Shown here: positions 17,158-26,208 of the stretch, piece by piece
How positions within the stretch are numbered: position 1 is the stretch's first letter
Layout: the number at the start of each line of letters is the position of its first letter
From: JACKII01 sp041687435
GTDB taxonomy: Bacteria; Pseudomonadota; Alphaproteobacteria; Bin95
Direction: 5' to 3'
NCBI GenBank assembly: GCA_041687435.1
Contig: JAWLBX010000006.1
Coordinates: 62,001 to 126,000, forward strand
Length of the DNA stretch: 64,000 nt
Notes under the pieces: model-generated
What the model saw: the letters and a program-made list of their open reading frames with translations, nothing else
Told to the model about the DNA's origin: nothing
Database searches by the model: none
Translations under genes and position numbers: made by a program

Positions 17158-17185
17158 CCCCGGATGCCGCACGCGGCATCCGGGG
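17158..17185. terminator. Perfect 13-bp inverted repeat after the carboxylase gene
   Basis: CCCCGGATGCCGC, two bases, then GCGGCATCCGGGG, in the 135-bp gap before the acyl-CoA dehydrogenase gene. It makes a very stable hairpin without a U tract; 3'-end protection or factor-assisted termination are both possible. Confidence 0.45.
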
Positions 17186-17264
17186 CCGGAAAACGCAGGC
17201 TTGGCACAACCTAGGGGGTGACCTAGGCTGATGGTAAAACAAGCCATGCGAGGACGCTCAGCCC

Positions 17265-18368
17265 ATGAATTTTGATTTCTCCGACGATCAACGCATGCTG
17301 CGCGATCAGGCACGCCGCTTCCTTGAACAACATGCCAAACCGCGGCAAATCCTGGAGGGCGACCAACCTTTCGATCGCAATCTTTGGAAAAATATCACCG
17401 ATCTCGGCTGGATGGGCACCGGCATTGCCGAGGATGATGGCGGCATCGGCCTGACCCATATCGACCTTTGCGTGATCGCCGAGGAGATGGGCCGCTCGCT
17501 CGCCCCTGTTCCTTTCGCCTCGTCGATCTACATGGCGCGCGAGGCCATTGCACTGGCAGGCTCGCCGGAGCAGCGAAAAGCCTACCTGGCGGCACTTTGC
17601 GACGGTTCAAAAATCGGCTGCCTCGCGACGGCTGAAGGCAACGGGCCGCTCATGCCGAAAACCATCCGGGCGGAGGTCTCTGGCGGCAAGCTTTCCGGGA
17701 CCAAAACGCCCGTGACCGATGGCGACGTGGCCGACCTTGCTGTTGTTGCCGCCCGGTCGGGCGGCGAAATCGGGCTGTTCCTGGTCGATCTTACCGGCCC
17801 CGGCGTCAGCCGGCAGAGCATCGACACCATCGACCCGACGCGCTCTCACGCCGTCCTCATCTTCAACAACGCGCAGGCGGAGCCACTGGGCCCCCTCGCT
17901 GACGGCTGGGCAAGCCTGGAAGCCACACTCGACCGCGCTGCGGTCATGCTGGCATTCGAGCAAGTCGGCGGCGCCCAGAAGTGCCTGGAGGAAGCGAAAG
18001 AGTACGCCCTGAACCGCTATGCCTTCGGCCGGCCCATCGCCAGTTTCCAGGCGATCAAACACAAGCTGGCAGATGTCTATATGAAAACCGAACTGGCGCG
18101 GTCCAATGCCTATTATGGTGCCTGGGCGCTGGCTACAGGCGCACCGGAACTGCCGGTAGCAGCGGCTGCGGCGCGCGTTGCCGGCTCCAAGGCATTCGTC
18201 TTTGCGGCGGAGGAAAATATCCAGACCCATGGCGGCATGGGCTTCACCTGGGAATTCGATTGCCACCTGTACCTGCGCCGCGCCAAGCATTTGGCGCTGA
18301 CCATCGGCGGCGAGCGCAAGTGGAAAGACCGCCTCGTCAGCCAGCTCGAACAGCGCAACGCGGCCTGA
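17265..18368 (+). CDS. Acyl-CoA dehydrogenase family protein
   Basis: 367 residues. The three-domain acyl-CoA dehydrogenase fold is recognisable: helical N-terminus (DFSDDQRMLRDQARRFLEQ), a central beta domain that is less conserved than usual, and a C-terminal FAD/substrate helical domain with YALNRYAFGRPIASFQAIKHKLAD and IQTHGGMGFTWEFDCHLYLRRAK. Flavin-dependent alpha,beta-oxidation of an acyl-CoA thioester is expected. It is followed 22 bp later by a second paralogue; paired genes of this sort often encode heteromeric dehydrogenases. Confidence 0.92.
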   Translation: MNFDFSDDQRMLRDQARRFLEQHAKPRQILEGDQPFDRNLWKNITDLGWMGTGIAEDDGGIGLTHIDLCVIAEEMGRSLAPVPFASSIYMAREAIALAGSPEQRKAYLAALCDGSKIGCLATAEGNGPLMPKTIRAEVSGGKLSGTKTPVTDGDVADLAVVAARSGGEIGLFLVDLTGPGVSRQSIDTIDPTRSHAVLIFNNAQAEPLGPLADGWASLEATLDRAAVMLAFEQVGGAQKCLEEAKEYALNRYAFGRPIASFQAIKHKLADVYMKTELARSNAYYGAWALATGAPELPVAAAAARVAGSKAFVFAAEENIQTHGGMGFTWEFDCHLYLRRAKHLALTIGGERKWKDRLVSQLEQRNAA

Positions 18369-18390
18369 GCCCCGGAAAGGACAAAGACCC

Positions 18391-19614
18391 ATGGATTTCA
18401 GTGACACCAGCGAAGAAGCCGAGTACCGCGCGCACGTCCGCGCCTGGCTGGACCAGAACGCCGAGCGCCGCGAGCCGGGCAAGACGTTCCAACTGAAATA
18501 CGGCCAGGATGGCCTCGTGCCGCTGGCCAAGGAATGGCAGGCGAAGAAATACGCCGGCGGCTTTGCCGGTATCACCATGCCGCAAGAGTATGGCGGCCGG
18601 GGCGGCAACCAGATGCAGCAGGTCATCTACAACCAGGAGGAGGCGAACTACGTCACGCCGCGCGGCGTCTATGAGATCGGCCTTGGCATGTGCATTCCGA
18701 CCATGCTGACCTATGCGACGGAACAGCAGAAGCAGCGCTATGCCCCGGCCGCGCTAAAAGGTGACGAGATCTGGTGCCAGTTATTCTCCGAACCGGTGGC
18801 TGGTTCGGATGTGGCCGGCTCCAAAACACGGGCGGTGCGGGACGGCGACGACTGGATCATCAACGGCCAGAAAATCTGGACTTCGGGCGCGCACTTCTCC
18901 GACTACGGCATCATCGTGCTGCGCACCGACCCAAGCGTGCCAAAGCACAAGGGCATGAGCTTCTTCTTCCTCGACATGAAATCACCGGGCGTGGAAGTGC
19001 GCCGCATCAAACAGATCAGCGGCACCAGCAATTTTAACGAGGTGTTCTTTACCGACGTGCGCGTGCCGGACAGCCAGCGCCTCGGCAAGGTCGGCGAGGG
19101 TTGGCGCGTCGCGCTCACCACGCTGATGAACGAGCGCCTGGCGGTAGGGCAGACCCCTCCCCCGGATTTCGAGGAAATTTTCTCTTTTACCCGCAGCATC
19201 GAACTGGAAACCGGCCCGGCCATCCAGGATGCCAGCGTGCGCGAGAAATTGGCGGACTGGTATGTGGAGATGAAGGGCCTGGAACTGACCCAGTACCGCA
19301 CCATCACCGCGCTGAGCCGCGGCGAAACACCGGGGCCCGAAAGTTCCATCACCAAGATCATCTCCGCCAACAAACGGCAGGACATCGCCAACTTTGCCAT
19401 GGACCTGATGGAACAGGGCGGCCTCAGCATGGCCGACGATCAGGCCATGGCGGGCATGTTCCAGGAGGCGATGCTATCCTCGCCGTCCGGGCGGATCGCT
19501 GGCGGCACCGACGAAATCCTGCGCAACATCATCGCCGAGCGTGTGCTGGGGCTGCCGCAGGATATCCGCGTGGACAAGGACGTACCGTTCGACCAACTGC
19601 CGACCGGGCGATGA
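18391..19614 (+). CDS. Acyl-CoA dehydrogenase family protein
   Basis: 407 residues. It has the substrate/FAD signature WCQLFSEPVAGSDVAG, then DWIINGQKIWTSGAHFSDYG, a V-R-V-P-D-S-Q-R-L-G-K-V-G-E-G-W loop, and a C-terminal GGTDEILRNIIAERVLGLP. It is the larger, more canonical member of the pair with the preceding dehydrogenase, and the two may form one heteromeric flavoenzyme. The 18-bp gap to the next gene suggests a three-gene operon. Confidence 0.94.
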   Translation: MDFSDTSEEAEYRAHVRAWLDQNAERREPGKTFQLKYGQDGLVPLAKEWQAKKYAGGFAGITMPQEYGGRGGNQMQQVIYNQEEANYVTPRGVYEIGLGMCIPTMLTYATEQQKQRYAPAALKGDEIWCQLFSEPVAGSDVAGSKTRAVRDGDDWIINGQKIWTSGAHFSDYGIIVLRTDPSVPKHKGMSFFFLDMKSPGVEVRRIKQISGTSNFNEVFFTDVRVPDSQRLGKVGEGWRVALTTLMNERLAVGQTPPPDFEEIFSFTRSIELETGPAIQDASVREKLADWYVEMKGLELTQYRTITALSRGETPGPESSITKIISANKRQDIANFAMDLMEQGGLSMADDQAMAGMFQEAMLSSPSGRIAGGTDEILRNIIAERVLGLPQDIRVDKDVPFDQLPTGR

Positions 19615-19632
19615 ACTGGGGAACCGTATCCG

Positions 19633-20304
19633 ATGGCTGACCGATACACGCACCATCGTTTGATGTGCGCGCCACGCCGCTGGCAGGCCGCGGCGGACGC
19701 GCTCAAATCCGGCGCCGCGGACCGCCTCGCAGCCGAAGGCGGCGTGCTGTATGGCGTTTGGCGCAGCCAAATCGGGGCACCGCGGGACGAGTTGAACGTT
19801 ATCACCGCTTGGCCAGCCGGTACAACGGCGGATATGGCGCGGGCGACAGCCTTGCTGACTGAGGGCGTCGGAGACATGCGGTCCATCGAAAGCGTTGCCA
19901 TGATACCGACGCTCCGCCCCGACCGGATCGATCCGCCCCGGCGCCAGGGCAATTTTGCCTTTCGCTGGTTCGAGACACCGGTGAAACACTGGCCCGAATT
20001 CCTGGATCTGTGCGCCGGTGCCTGGCCAGGGTTCGAGTCATCCTACGACTCCCAGATCATCGGGCTATGGCAGACGGACAACCTGCCGGGCAGCGGGCAC
20101 CAGGACGAGACGGTTCGCTCCCTGCTGCTCACGCGGCGCCCGGACCTGGCCATGTGGGAGCGCTCGAAGATTCCTGCAAATCCGGAAGAAGAAGAAGTCC
20201 GCCGCAAGCTCAGCCGCCGATACGACCTGTGCGACTGGACAATGGTCTACACCACCACCCTGCTGACCGCGGAAGACAAGGCAGATACCGCACGCTGGAC
20301 CTGA
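19633..20304 (+). CDS. Conserved protein of unknown function
   Basis: 223 residues, no signal peptide or membrane segment. I recognise no certain family. Two halves of similar size, each with a short ELNVITAWPAG or FAFRWFETPVKHW-like strand region and ending in a hydrophobic WTMVYTTTLLT strand, hint at a duplicated ferredoxin-like (NIPSNAP/dimeric alpha-beta barrel) fold; this is a guess from pattern. Its close linkage to the two acyl-CoA dehydrogenases suggests a shared pathway. Confidence 0.6.
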   Translation: MADRYTHHRLMCAPRRWQAAADALKSGAADRLAAEGGVLYGVWRSQIGAPRDELNVITAWPAGTTADMARATALLTEGVGDMRSIESVAMIPTLRPDRIDPPRRQGNFAFRWFETPVKHWPEFLDLCAGAWPGFESSYDSQIIGLWQTDNLPGSGHQDETVRSLLLTRRPDLAMWERSKIPANPEEEEVRRKLSRRYDLCDWTMVYTTTLLTAEDKADTARWT

Positions 20305-20324
20305 AAACCGACGCGCGCTGCGCC

Positions 20325-21185
20325 TCAACTCATCTTCATATCCAGAATGACGACCTCCGAATACAGATAGTCGATATTTTCAGGCTTCATGCGCCCGGCC
20401 ATGTAGTAGCGGGGCACGGGGATCGGCTCGACCGCATCCGCTTCCACGCCGGCGCGTGTGAAGCGCCGGTCAAGCGACAAAACCGCCCCTTCCGGCGGCA
20501 AGAGACTGTCGGCAATGGCCCGTGAATGGCGGGCGAACAGTGACCGGTCGCCGACATAAAGAACTTCGAACGTCAGATAATCGTCGCGCTTGCGTTTGGC
20601 CGAGAATATCACGACGCAAAAGCCATCCGGCGTCTCCACTGCAACCCGCGACGCATACAAGCCCGCATGGTCGGCAAGAACGCGCCGGTCGGTTGCGCCG
20701 ATTCCTCCGCCAATCCCGGCAAGGTCCGTATGTACCGGCAGGCGCGCGGCCACGGCTGACCGGGTTCGCCAGATCAGACGTTCACTGTCGAGCACGCGAA
20801 GCCCAGCACTCTCCACCACCGGAACCGCACCGCGGGAACTGGTGAAATTCGTAAGGGTCACGGCCGGGTCCGCGGCCGCAAGCGCAATCATACGGTGGCC
20901 GATGCGCTGGCCGCGGTACGGCGGCAGAATGTACCAGGATGTCATATTGGCGGTCAGCCTCGGCCCTTCCGCAGTCGGGCGTTCGACGGTAACCAGTCCC
21001 AATACGCCGACCAAGCGGCCGCCGTCACGCGCGGTAATTGCGTAGACATCTCCCGGATGGCTCCAGCGCGGGGCCAGCAGGGCGCGCCACCCCTCCAACG
21101 GCCATTTGGCACGTGGAAAAACCTTGTGCATAAACAGCGCGATCTCCTCGCGCTCATTCGGCCGGGCATGGGAAACTTCAACCAT
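20325..21185 (-). CDS. GNAT family N-acetyltransferase
   Basis: 286 residues from ATG 21185, 8 bp after the upstream deacetylase stop; an AGG lies about 8 nt before it. The N-terminal half is a GNAT domain with the acetyl-CoA pyrophosphate motif PYRGQRIGHRMIALA near residue 110. The C-terminal half is unassigned. It forms a two-gene leftward unit with the polysaccharide deacetylase-like gene, which suggests modification of a sugar or surface polymer. Confidence 0.82.
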   Translation of the reverse strand: MVEVSHARPNEREEIALFMHKVFPRAKWPLEGWRALLAPRWSHPGDVYAITARDGGRLVGVLGLVTVERPTAEGPRLTANMTSWYILPPYRGQRIGHRMIALAAADPAVTLTNFTSSRGAVPVVESAGLRVLDSERLIWRTRSAVAARLPVHTDLAGIGGGIGATDRRVLADHAGLYASRVAVETPDGFCVVIFSAKRKRDDYLTFEVLYVGDRSLFARHSRAIADSLLPPEGAVLSLDRRFTRAGVEADAVEPIPVPRYYMAGRMKPENIDYLYSEVVILDMKMS

Positions 21186-21193
21186 CGCGCAGC

Positions 21194-21958
21194 CTAGATT
21201 GCACCGAGAATGGAGGCCAACCGGGTCCATTCACCCGCGGAACGGTGCGTAAGGCGGCCAAGAAATTCCTCCAGGAACCCCCACACTGCCTCGTCGGTTT
21301 GAAGATGGTGGGTCGATAGCCCTGTCGGCTCGTCACAGTCGGTCAAGCCCGTACGGCGCATAAAGAGATGCTCCACCAAAATTTCGAGCGTTGCCTCAAC
21401 GCCACGGAATGCAGCCCCCTGTTTCCAGCGGATCGGATCGACATGAATATTCACTTGGTGCAACCCCGGCGCGGGCGATGGATTGATCCTTGCGTGACAG
21501 GTCGAAAGTAAACGATAGCCGAGACTGGGCAAATGCCGCACGGTCCGATCCGCGATCCGGTTCCAAGGCGGCGCAAATGCCGGCAAGAGGTTCGGCAGTT
21601 GGGCCGACATCAGCAGGCTCCAGCCTTCGCGGAGGTCTCGCAACTGGCAGTCAACGGGCCGGTGCAGCCCCACTTCCGACGCTTTGGCGCCGGCAGGTTC
21701 GTGGTTGACGTGCGCATATCCATGCTGCAGCACATAAACATCGCCAGCCCCCGAAAGCCGGTCCGCAAGGGCGGGTGTAACAGCCTCGGGCACGACAGCC
21801 AAATGGAGTGGCACACCGTGCCGTTCCGATAGGCGGATAAGGCGGTCGAGCGCTGCGGTCGGCGCCTCAGCATCATCGTCGCGCCACCAAAATGTGGGCG
21901 TAACTTGCGCGCGCTGCCAAGCGCCCAATTCCCGCTCCAGATCCACCCAGGTCGCCAT
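21194..21958 (-). CDS. Polysaccharide deacetylase-like protein
   Basis: 254 residues. Motifs of the NodB-like carbohydrate esterase fold can be seen: FWWRDDDAEAPT (catalytic/metal aspartates), an H-G-Y-A-H-V-N-H segment carrying the metal histidines, and PAFAPPWNRI, the usual R-x-P-x-W-like motif. It probably removes an acyl group from an amino sugar. No signal peptide, so it is cytoplasmic or acts on a precursor. It is upstream of the GNAT gene in the same unit. Confidence 0.82.
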   Translation of the reverse strand: MATWVDLERELGAWQRAQVTPTFWWRDDDAEAPTAALDRLIRLSERHGVPLHLAVVPEAVTPALADRLSGAGDVYVLQHGYAHVNHEPAGAKASEVGLHRPVDCQLRDLREGWSLLMSAQLPNLLPAFAPPWNRIADRTVRHLPSLGYRLLSTCHARINPSPAPGLHQVNIHVDPIRWKQGAAFRGVEATLEILVEHLFMRRTGLTDCDEPTGLSTHHLQTDEAVWGFLEEFLGRLTHRSAGEWTRLASILGAI

Positions 21959-22075
21959 GTCACCGTCTAACCAAACCGCATGAGACCCAACCGCATAAGG
22001 CTATGCGCGCCCAGTCGGGCGTTATGCCGGGGCACCGGGCCGGCCGAAACGACCGGCTCCGGGCCCATGCGCCGC

Positions 22076-22843
22076 CTAAGCGGTTTTTGCCTTCAATTCG
22101 TCCAACTGAGCCTGCGCACCAGCCGCCATGCAGGCCAAATCCGAGGTCACCATCACCATATCGAAGCCGCGGTTGATGGCATCGGCTGCGAAGGCGCCGC
22201 TCGCGCAATGCATCACGGCCTTGATGCCGGCCTTGTGCGCCGCCGCCAGGATCTTGTTGCAGGTTTCCAGGTGCAATTCATCCGGATTGTCCGCCCGCGG
22301 CTCCAGCCCCAGCGCATAAGAAAGATCGGCCGGGCCGATATAGACCGCATCGACACCAGGCGTTGCACAGATCGCCTCCAGGTTATTGATGCCCTCTTTC
22401 GTCTCGATCATCACCATGACAACGATCTCGTCATTGGCCTTGGCCTGATAGCCAGCACCGCCATAATGCGATGCACGCACCGGCCCCGACGACCGCATGC
22501 CGACCGGTGGGTAGCGGCAGGCGGCGACAGCTTGGGCCGCTTCCTCCGCATTGTTGACCAGCGGCACGATGATGCCATAGGCGCCAAGGTCAAGCGCCCG
22601 CATGATCGCAGCCGGCTCGTTCCATGCGACGCGAACCACCGGCACCGTCTCGGTCTGCGAGATTGCTTGCAGCATGGGCAGCACGTCGCCCATTTCGTTG
22701 GTGCCGTGCTGCAGGTCTACGCAAAGCGCGTCGAAGCCCTGCCGGGCCATGATTTCCGCCGTGAAACTGTGGGAGACGGAGAGCCAGCCCAGCGTGACGG
22801 GTTTTCCCGCCGCCCACATCTCCTTGATCTTGTTTGCGCGCAT
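22076..22843 (-). CDS. HpcH/HpaI family aldolase
   Basis: 255 residues. The class II pyruvate-dependent aldolase pattern is present: a conserved N-terminal TLGWLSVSHSF, ALCVDLQHGTN, VRVAWNEPAAIMRALDLGAYGIIVPLVNNAEEA, a metal-binding glutamate in MVMIETKEGINNLEAI, and GPADLSYALG. Such enzymes cleave 4-hydroxy-2-oxo acids to pyruvate or related products and an aldehyde. Single gene, no catabolic partners adjacent, so the substrate is open. Confidence 0.93.
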   Translation of the reverse strand: MRANKIKEMWAAGKPVTLGWLSVSHSFTAEIMARQGFDALCVDLQHGTNEMGDVLPMLQAISQTETVPVVRVAWNEPAAIMRALDLGAYGIIVPLVNNAEEAAQAVAACRYPPVGMRSSGPVRASHYGGAGYQAKANDEIVVMVMIETKEGINNLEAICATPGVDAVYIGPADLSYALGLEPRADNPDELHLETCNKILAAAHKAGIKAVMHCASGAFAADAINRGFDMVMVTSDLACMAAGAQAQLDELKAKTA

Positions 22844-22958
22844 TATTTTCCTCCAGAATAGGTCGTCGCGGCCTATGGCCGAAGAGCGGAGGATAGCATT
22901 CCCGGCTTCGGGCGCGCGGTTTATCTCGCCTGATTTGGGCGGCGCTACCGCCGGCGCC

Positions 22959-23270
22959 TCAGTCTTTCCGCAAGGCGGAAGCCGAAAGGCCGGATTGTTT
23001 GGTCGGCGGCCCTGACTCCAGATCCAGGCTCACACCGAGTGCATGCAATACCTTGTGAATTCGCTGCAGCAGGTCGTCGTCGTGCGATCGCATGCTCTCC
23101 TCCTGCTCCACCTCCAACTCGCGGGCATCGTATTCCCAGCGCCGCAACAACTCGATCTTGGTCTCATCATTGATATCCGCCCGCGCCAGCAGCGCCTCCG
23201 GCGTTTCAAAGTTGGAGGCGGGGTCCAACAGGGCAGCGTCAAGGTCAAACGATTGAGATCGATCGGTCAT
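22959..23270 (-). CDS. Small conserved protein of unknown function
   Basis: 103 residues, acidic and probably helical. The DAALLDPASNFETPEALLARADINDETKIELLRRWEYDARELEVEQEES-type core, here summarised by LLRRWEYDARELEVEQEE, resembles small hypothetical proteins common in Alphaproteobacteria that begin with a D-P-x-x-x-F-x-x-P-E stretch. No function is known to me. ATG 23270 is the only sensible start. The gap to the next gene (23271-23492) contains nothing I can name. Confidence 0.7.
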   Translation of the reverse strand: MTDRSQSFDLDAALLDPASNFETPEALLARADINDETKIELLRRWEYDARELEVEQEESMRSHDDDLLQRIHKVLHALGVSLDLESGPPTKQSGLSASALRKD

Positions 23271-23492
23271 GATCAGCCTTCTATCTGGGGCATTTTGGTA
23301 AAGGACTCACGTTTCCAGACGCCATTCTATGCCTTTACAGCGACTATTCCGACAGCGGCAAGAATGCCCGCTGCGGCCGCACATAACGCTGTACCGGTGC
23401 GGCTACCACAGGGCACGGTCAACCACATAGGTTCTGTCCGTAAGCTGTAAGCGCTTGTGCCCGCCGGTTCTCAGCGGGTTCCCTCCTCTTCG

Positions 23493-24263
23493 CTACACAC
23501 TTCGGAATCCGCCATCCGCCATGACGATCCCGCCGGTCACATACTCCGACAGGTCGGAGGCCAGGAAGATGGCCGGACCGACAATATCGCTTGGCCTGCC
23601 CGGGCGGCCCAGCGGCGTGTGGCTCATCACCTTAGCGACCATGTCAGGATTTCCCTCCCGTGCCGCCTTGTTCAGCGGGGTCTCGATCATGCCGGGGCCA
23701 ATGGCATTGACTCGCACCCCGTCAGGTCCCAGTTCCGCAGCCAACGCGCGGGTGAAACCAAGGACGCCATGCTTGGATGTCGTATAGGCGGCTGAATTCG
23801 GCCAGCGCACATGCACGAACGACTGGATCGATCCGATATTGACCACCCGCCCCTTCGTTGCCCGCAACTGGTCGAGGAAGGCGTGGGTGATGTTGAACAC
23901 CCCCTTGATGTTCAGGTCGATAATGTCATCCCAATCCTGTCGCACTTGGCTCTTGTCGCCAGTGATCGGGGTTCGGCGGTTGATGCCGGCATTGTTGACG
24001 AGAATCGAAATCGGGCCGAGCTGGCGCTCCACGTCCACCGCAGCGGCATCACAGGCTGTGCGGTCGGTGACGTTGAGTGTCAGACTGACCGCCTTGCCGC
24101 CAGCGCCGACGATCTGCCTCACGGTATCAGCCCCGGCCTCGGCATTGATATCCAGGATGGCAACGCTCGCCCCCTGTTCGGCATAACCCAGCGCAATCGC
24201 TTCACCAATACCGGAGCCACCTCCGGTAACGACCGCGATATGCCCATCCAACAGCTTATTCAT
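23493..24263 (-). CDS. Short-chain dehydrogenase/reductase
   Basis: 256 residues. Classical SDR: nucleotide-binding TGGGSGIGEAIALGYAEQG, NNAG at VNNAGINRR, catalytic serine in IGSIQS and the YTTSK (Y-x-x-x-K) pair, with a PGMIETPL segment. ATG 24263 is chosen because AAGGAGG lies about 7 nt upstream; a longer frame to 24302 lacks a site. NAD(P)-dependent alcohol/ketone interconversion; substrate unknown. Confidence 0.92.
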   Translation of the reverse strand: MNKLLDGHIAVVTGGGSGIGEAIALGYAEQGASVAILDINAEAGADTVRQIVGAGGKAVSLTLNVTDRTACDAAAVDVERQLGPISILVNNAGINRRTPITGDKSQVRQDWDDIIDLNIKGVFNITHAFLDQLRATKGRVVNIGSIQSFVHVRWPNSAAYTTSKHGVLGFTRALAAELGPDGVRVNAIGPGMIETPLNKAAREGNPDMVAKVMSHTPLGRPGRPSDIVGPAIFLASDLSEYVTGGIVMADGGFRSV

Positions 24264-24358
24264 GGCGCTTCCTCCTTTTGCCGACATTGGCTCACTCATC
24301 AAATACGCTACTAAAGCGCTACGATAGCTGATCGGAAGGGAAACGCATTCGCAAAAGT

Positions 24359-24435
24359 TGGCGCGCCCTGAGGGATTCGAACCCCCGACCCACGGAGTAG
24401 AAATCCGTTGCTCTATCCAGCTGAGCTAAGGGCGC
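24359..24435 (-). tRNA. tRNA-Arg (anticodon TCT)
   Basis: The minus strand folds as a standard cloverleaf. The acceptor stem is GCGCCCT paired with AGGGCGC, the D arm contains AGCTCAGCTGGATAGAGC, the anticodon stem ACGGA/TCCGT encloses TTTCTAC (anticodon TCT), and the T arm has GGGGGTTCGAATCCC. Discriminator G and an encoded CCA occupy 24362-24359. It reads AGA/AGG codons. Confidence 0.97.
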
Positions 24436-24486
24436 ACTCTTGATAGTTATCTTAACCGATCCCCCGCTGCCCGTCAGCGTTCCAGA

Positions 24487-24777
24487 CTAGCGGTCCCAAC
24501 GGAAGTTGTCCGCATAGCTTTTGGGTTTGATGATGCGGGTTTTTTCCGGCTCCACCTCAAAGGGAATGTCGTGCTTTTCGGCGTAAGCCTTGGCGGCTTC
24601 CAGGCTTGAGAACTGAAGACGAACCTGCCGGGTGGTGTCGCCGCCACCGGCCCAGCCCATCAGGTTATCCGGACGCAGGGCGCGGGCCGGTTCAAACTCC
24701 AGCAGCCAGCGGCCGGTCTTGGCACGACCCTGCTGCATTGCGGTGCGGGCCGGACGGAAAATGCGAGCTTTGAGCAT
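24487..24777 (-). CDS. NADH dehydrogenase (complex I) accessory subunit, NDUFS4-like
   Basis: 96 residues. It matches the ETC complex I subunit family (NDUFS4/18-kDa type): ARIFRPARTAMQQG at the N-terminus, W-L-L-E-F, a conserved MGWAGGGDT turn, and FSSLEAAKAYAEKHDIPFEV. This accessory subunit is shared by alphaproteobacterial and mitochondrial complex I and stabilises the NADH-oxidising arm. It is a single gene remote from any nuo cluster, as is usual in this class. Confidence 0.93.
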   Translation of the reverse strand: MLKARIFRPARTAMQQGRAKTGRWLLEFEPARALRPDNLMGWAGGGDTTRQVRLQFSSLEAAKAYAEKHDIPFEVEPEKTRIIKPKSYADNFRWDR

Positions 24778-24849
24778 GCGTTTAGCGGACCTTTTACGAG
24801 TGGCCGTCAGATTTCGTCACGTCCTCTATAGGCAGAGGATCGCAAAGCA

Positions 24850-26163
24850 TCAAGATACGCGCCGCCGCAGGATGTCGAAACGCCAGATCAACAGACCGGC
24901 AACCAGGATGCTGGCGATCAGTCCGCCCTGGAACAGCCCCGCTACCCCCTGGCCCGCCGGAATCGCCAGTGCCCAGGAAAGCGTGGTCATCACGCCAAGA
25001 TAACAGACAAGGTTAATGGCTGTCGTGACCCAGCCGTCATTCAGCCCCCGCACGGCATGGTGTACGGTGACCTGTGTCCCATCAGCCAGCAGAAACACCA
25101 CCAGCCAGCCCATCAGGGCGGCGGCACCGGTGGCGGTTACCGTATCGTCCGTGAAAGCGGATGTGATGAGCCCGGCAAATATCCAGGCGAGCAGGCCGAA
25201 GCCGCCCATCAGACCGGTGCTAAGGATCAACGCCGCCCGCAACGCCAGCCGTGGACCATCCACGGGGTCATGCTCACGGGCCCACGCCACTTGTACACTC
25301 GTGGCGACGCCCACCGACAGCGCCATCATGAAGATGGTCGAGAGCACGTTAAACAGAATAGTATAAACTGCCAGCGCCGGCGCGCCCAGCCAGCCGGCAA
25401 AGATCGTCAGCGATGCAAACGCCGTCGACTCGCCTGCAAGGCTGGCCCCACCGGCAAAGCCAATGGGCCAAATGCCCCGCCAAACGGCGAGCGATGGCCA
25501 GCGCCATCGGCGCAGGCCATAGGCTTCCGCCTGCGGGCCGCCGACCAAAAGCGTCACCAGGACTGCCAGAATGCCGAGCCGGACCAGCAATGTGCCGAAC
25601 AAGGCGCCGTCAGCACCCAGGCCGGCGGTTTCGTCGAATACCAGCAGCAGGTTCAGCGCCAGATTGACCGCGGCTGCCGTGGCAAGCGTGATGGCGCAGG
25701 CTCGGGCGCGGCCTGTCGCCTCCAGTACATAAAGGCTTGCGAATGCCGCAAAGTGGATCGGTAACGCCAAACCGAACCAACCGAGCAGGTGCCCGCCACC
25801 CGCGGCAACCGCTGGTTCCTGCCCAAGCATGGCCAGCAGCCAGGGGCCCGTCAGGCAAAGCAGCCCGCCGATGATGCCGGCGCCCACACCATAGAGAACC
25901 CCGGCCCGCCAGATATCACCGATGCGCTCAAAAGCGTTGCGGGCGCGGGCAGCACTGGATTGCACCAAACAACCGATCAACAGACCAGGCGCCAGCACAT
26001 AGAGAATGCTGCCAAGGGCGGCAGCCGCACCCAGCCATGCCAGTTGATCGACGGCGTACCGACCGACCGCGAGCGAATCGCCAATAATCAGCAGATGCAG
26101 GCCCACCCGGCTGACAAAGGTGGAGAGCGTAAGTGCGGTCAGGGCGCGAAGATGCGCGAGCAT
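24850..26163 (-). CDS. MATE family multidrug/sodium efflux transporter
   Basis: 437 residues with about twelve hydrophobic segments in two similar halves. The opening ALTALTLSTFVSRVGLHLLIIGDSLAVGRY resembles the MATE helix 1 region, and the second half repeats the layout (GASLAGESTAFASLTIFAGW). MATE proteins export organic cations in exchange for H+ or Na+. It is divergent from rnhB with a 45-bp gap. The substrate is not predictable. Confidence 0.85.
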   Translation of the reverse strand: MLAHLRALTALTLSTFVSRVGLHLLIIGDSLAVGRYAVDQLAWLGAAAALGSILYVLAPGLLIGCLVQSSAARARNAFERIGDIWRAGVLYGVGAGIIGGLLCLTGPWLLAMLGQEPAVAAGGGHLLGWFGLALPIHFAAFASLYVLEATGRARACAITLATAAAVNLALNLLLVFDETAGLGADGALFGTLLVRLGILAVLVTLLVGGPQAEAYGLRRWRWPSLAVWRGIWPIGFAGGASLAGESTAFASLTIFAGWLGAPALAVYTILFNVLSTIFMMALSVGVATSVQVAWAREHDPVDGPRLALRAALILSTGLMGGFGLLAWIFAGLITSAFTDDTVTATGAAALMGWLVVFLLADGTQVTVHHAVRGLNDGWVTTAINLVCYLGVMTTLSWALAIPAGQGVAGLFQGGLIASILVAGLLIWRFDILRRRVS

Positions 26164-26208
26164 GATTTTCCCTTGCTTCGGCGCACCGGCGGAGGCCTAA
26201 AGGCGCTT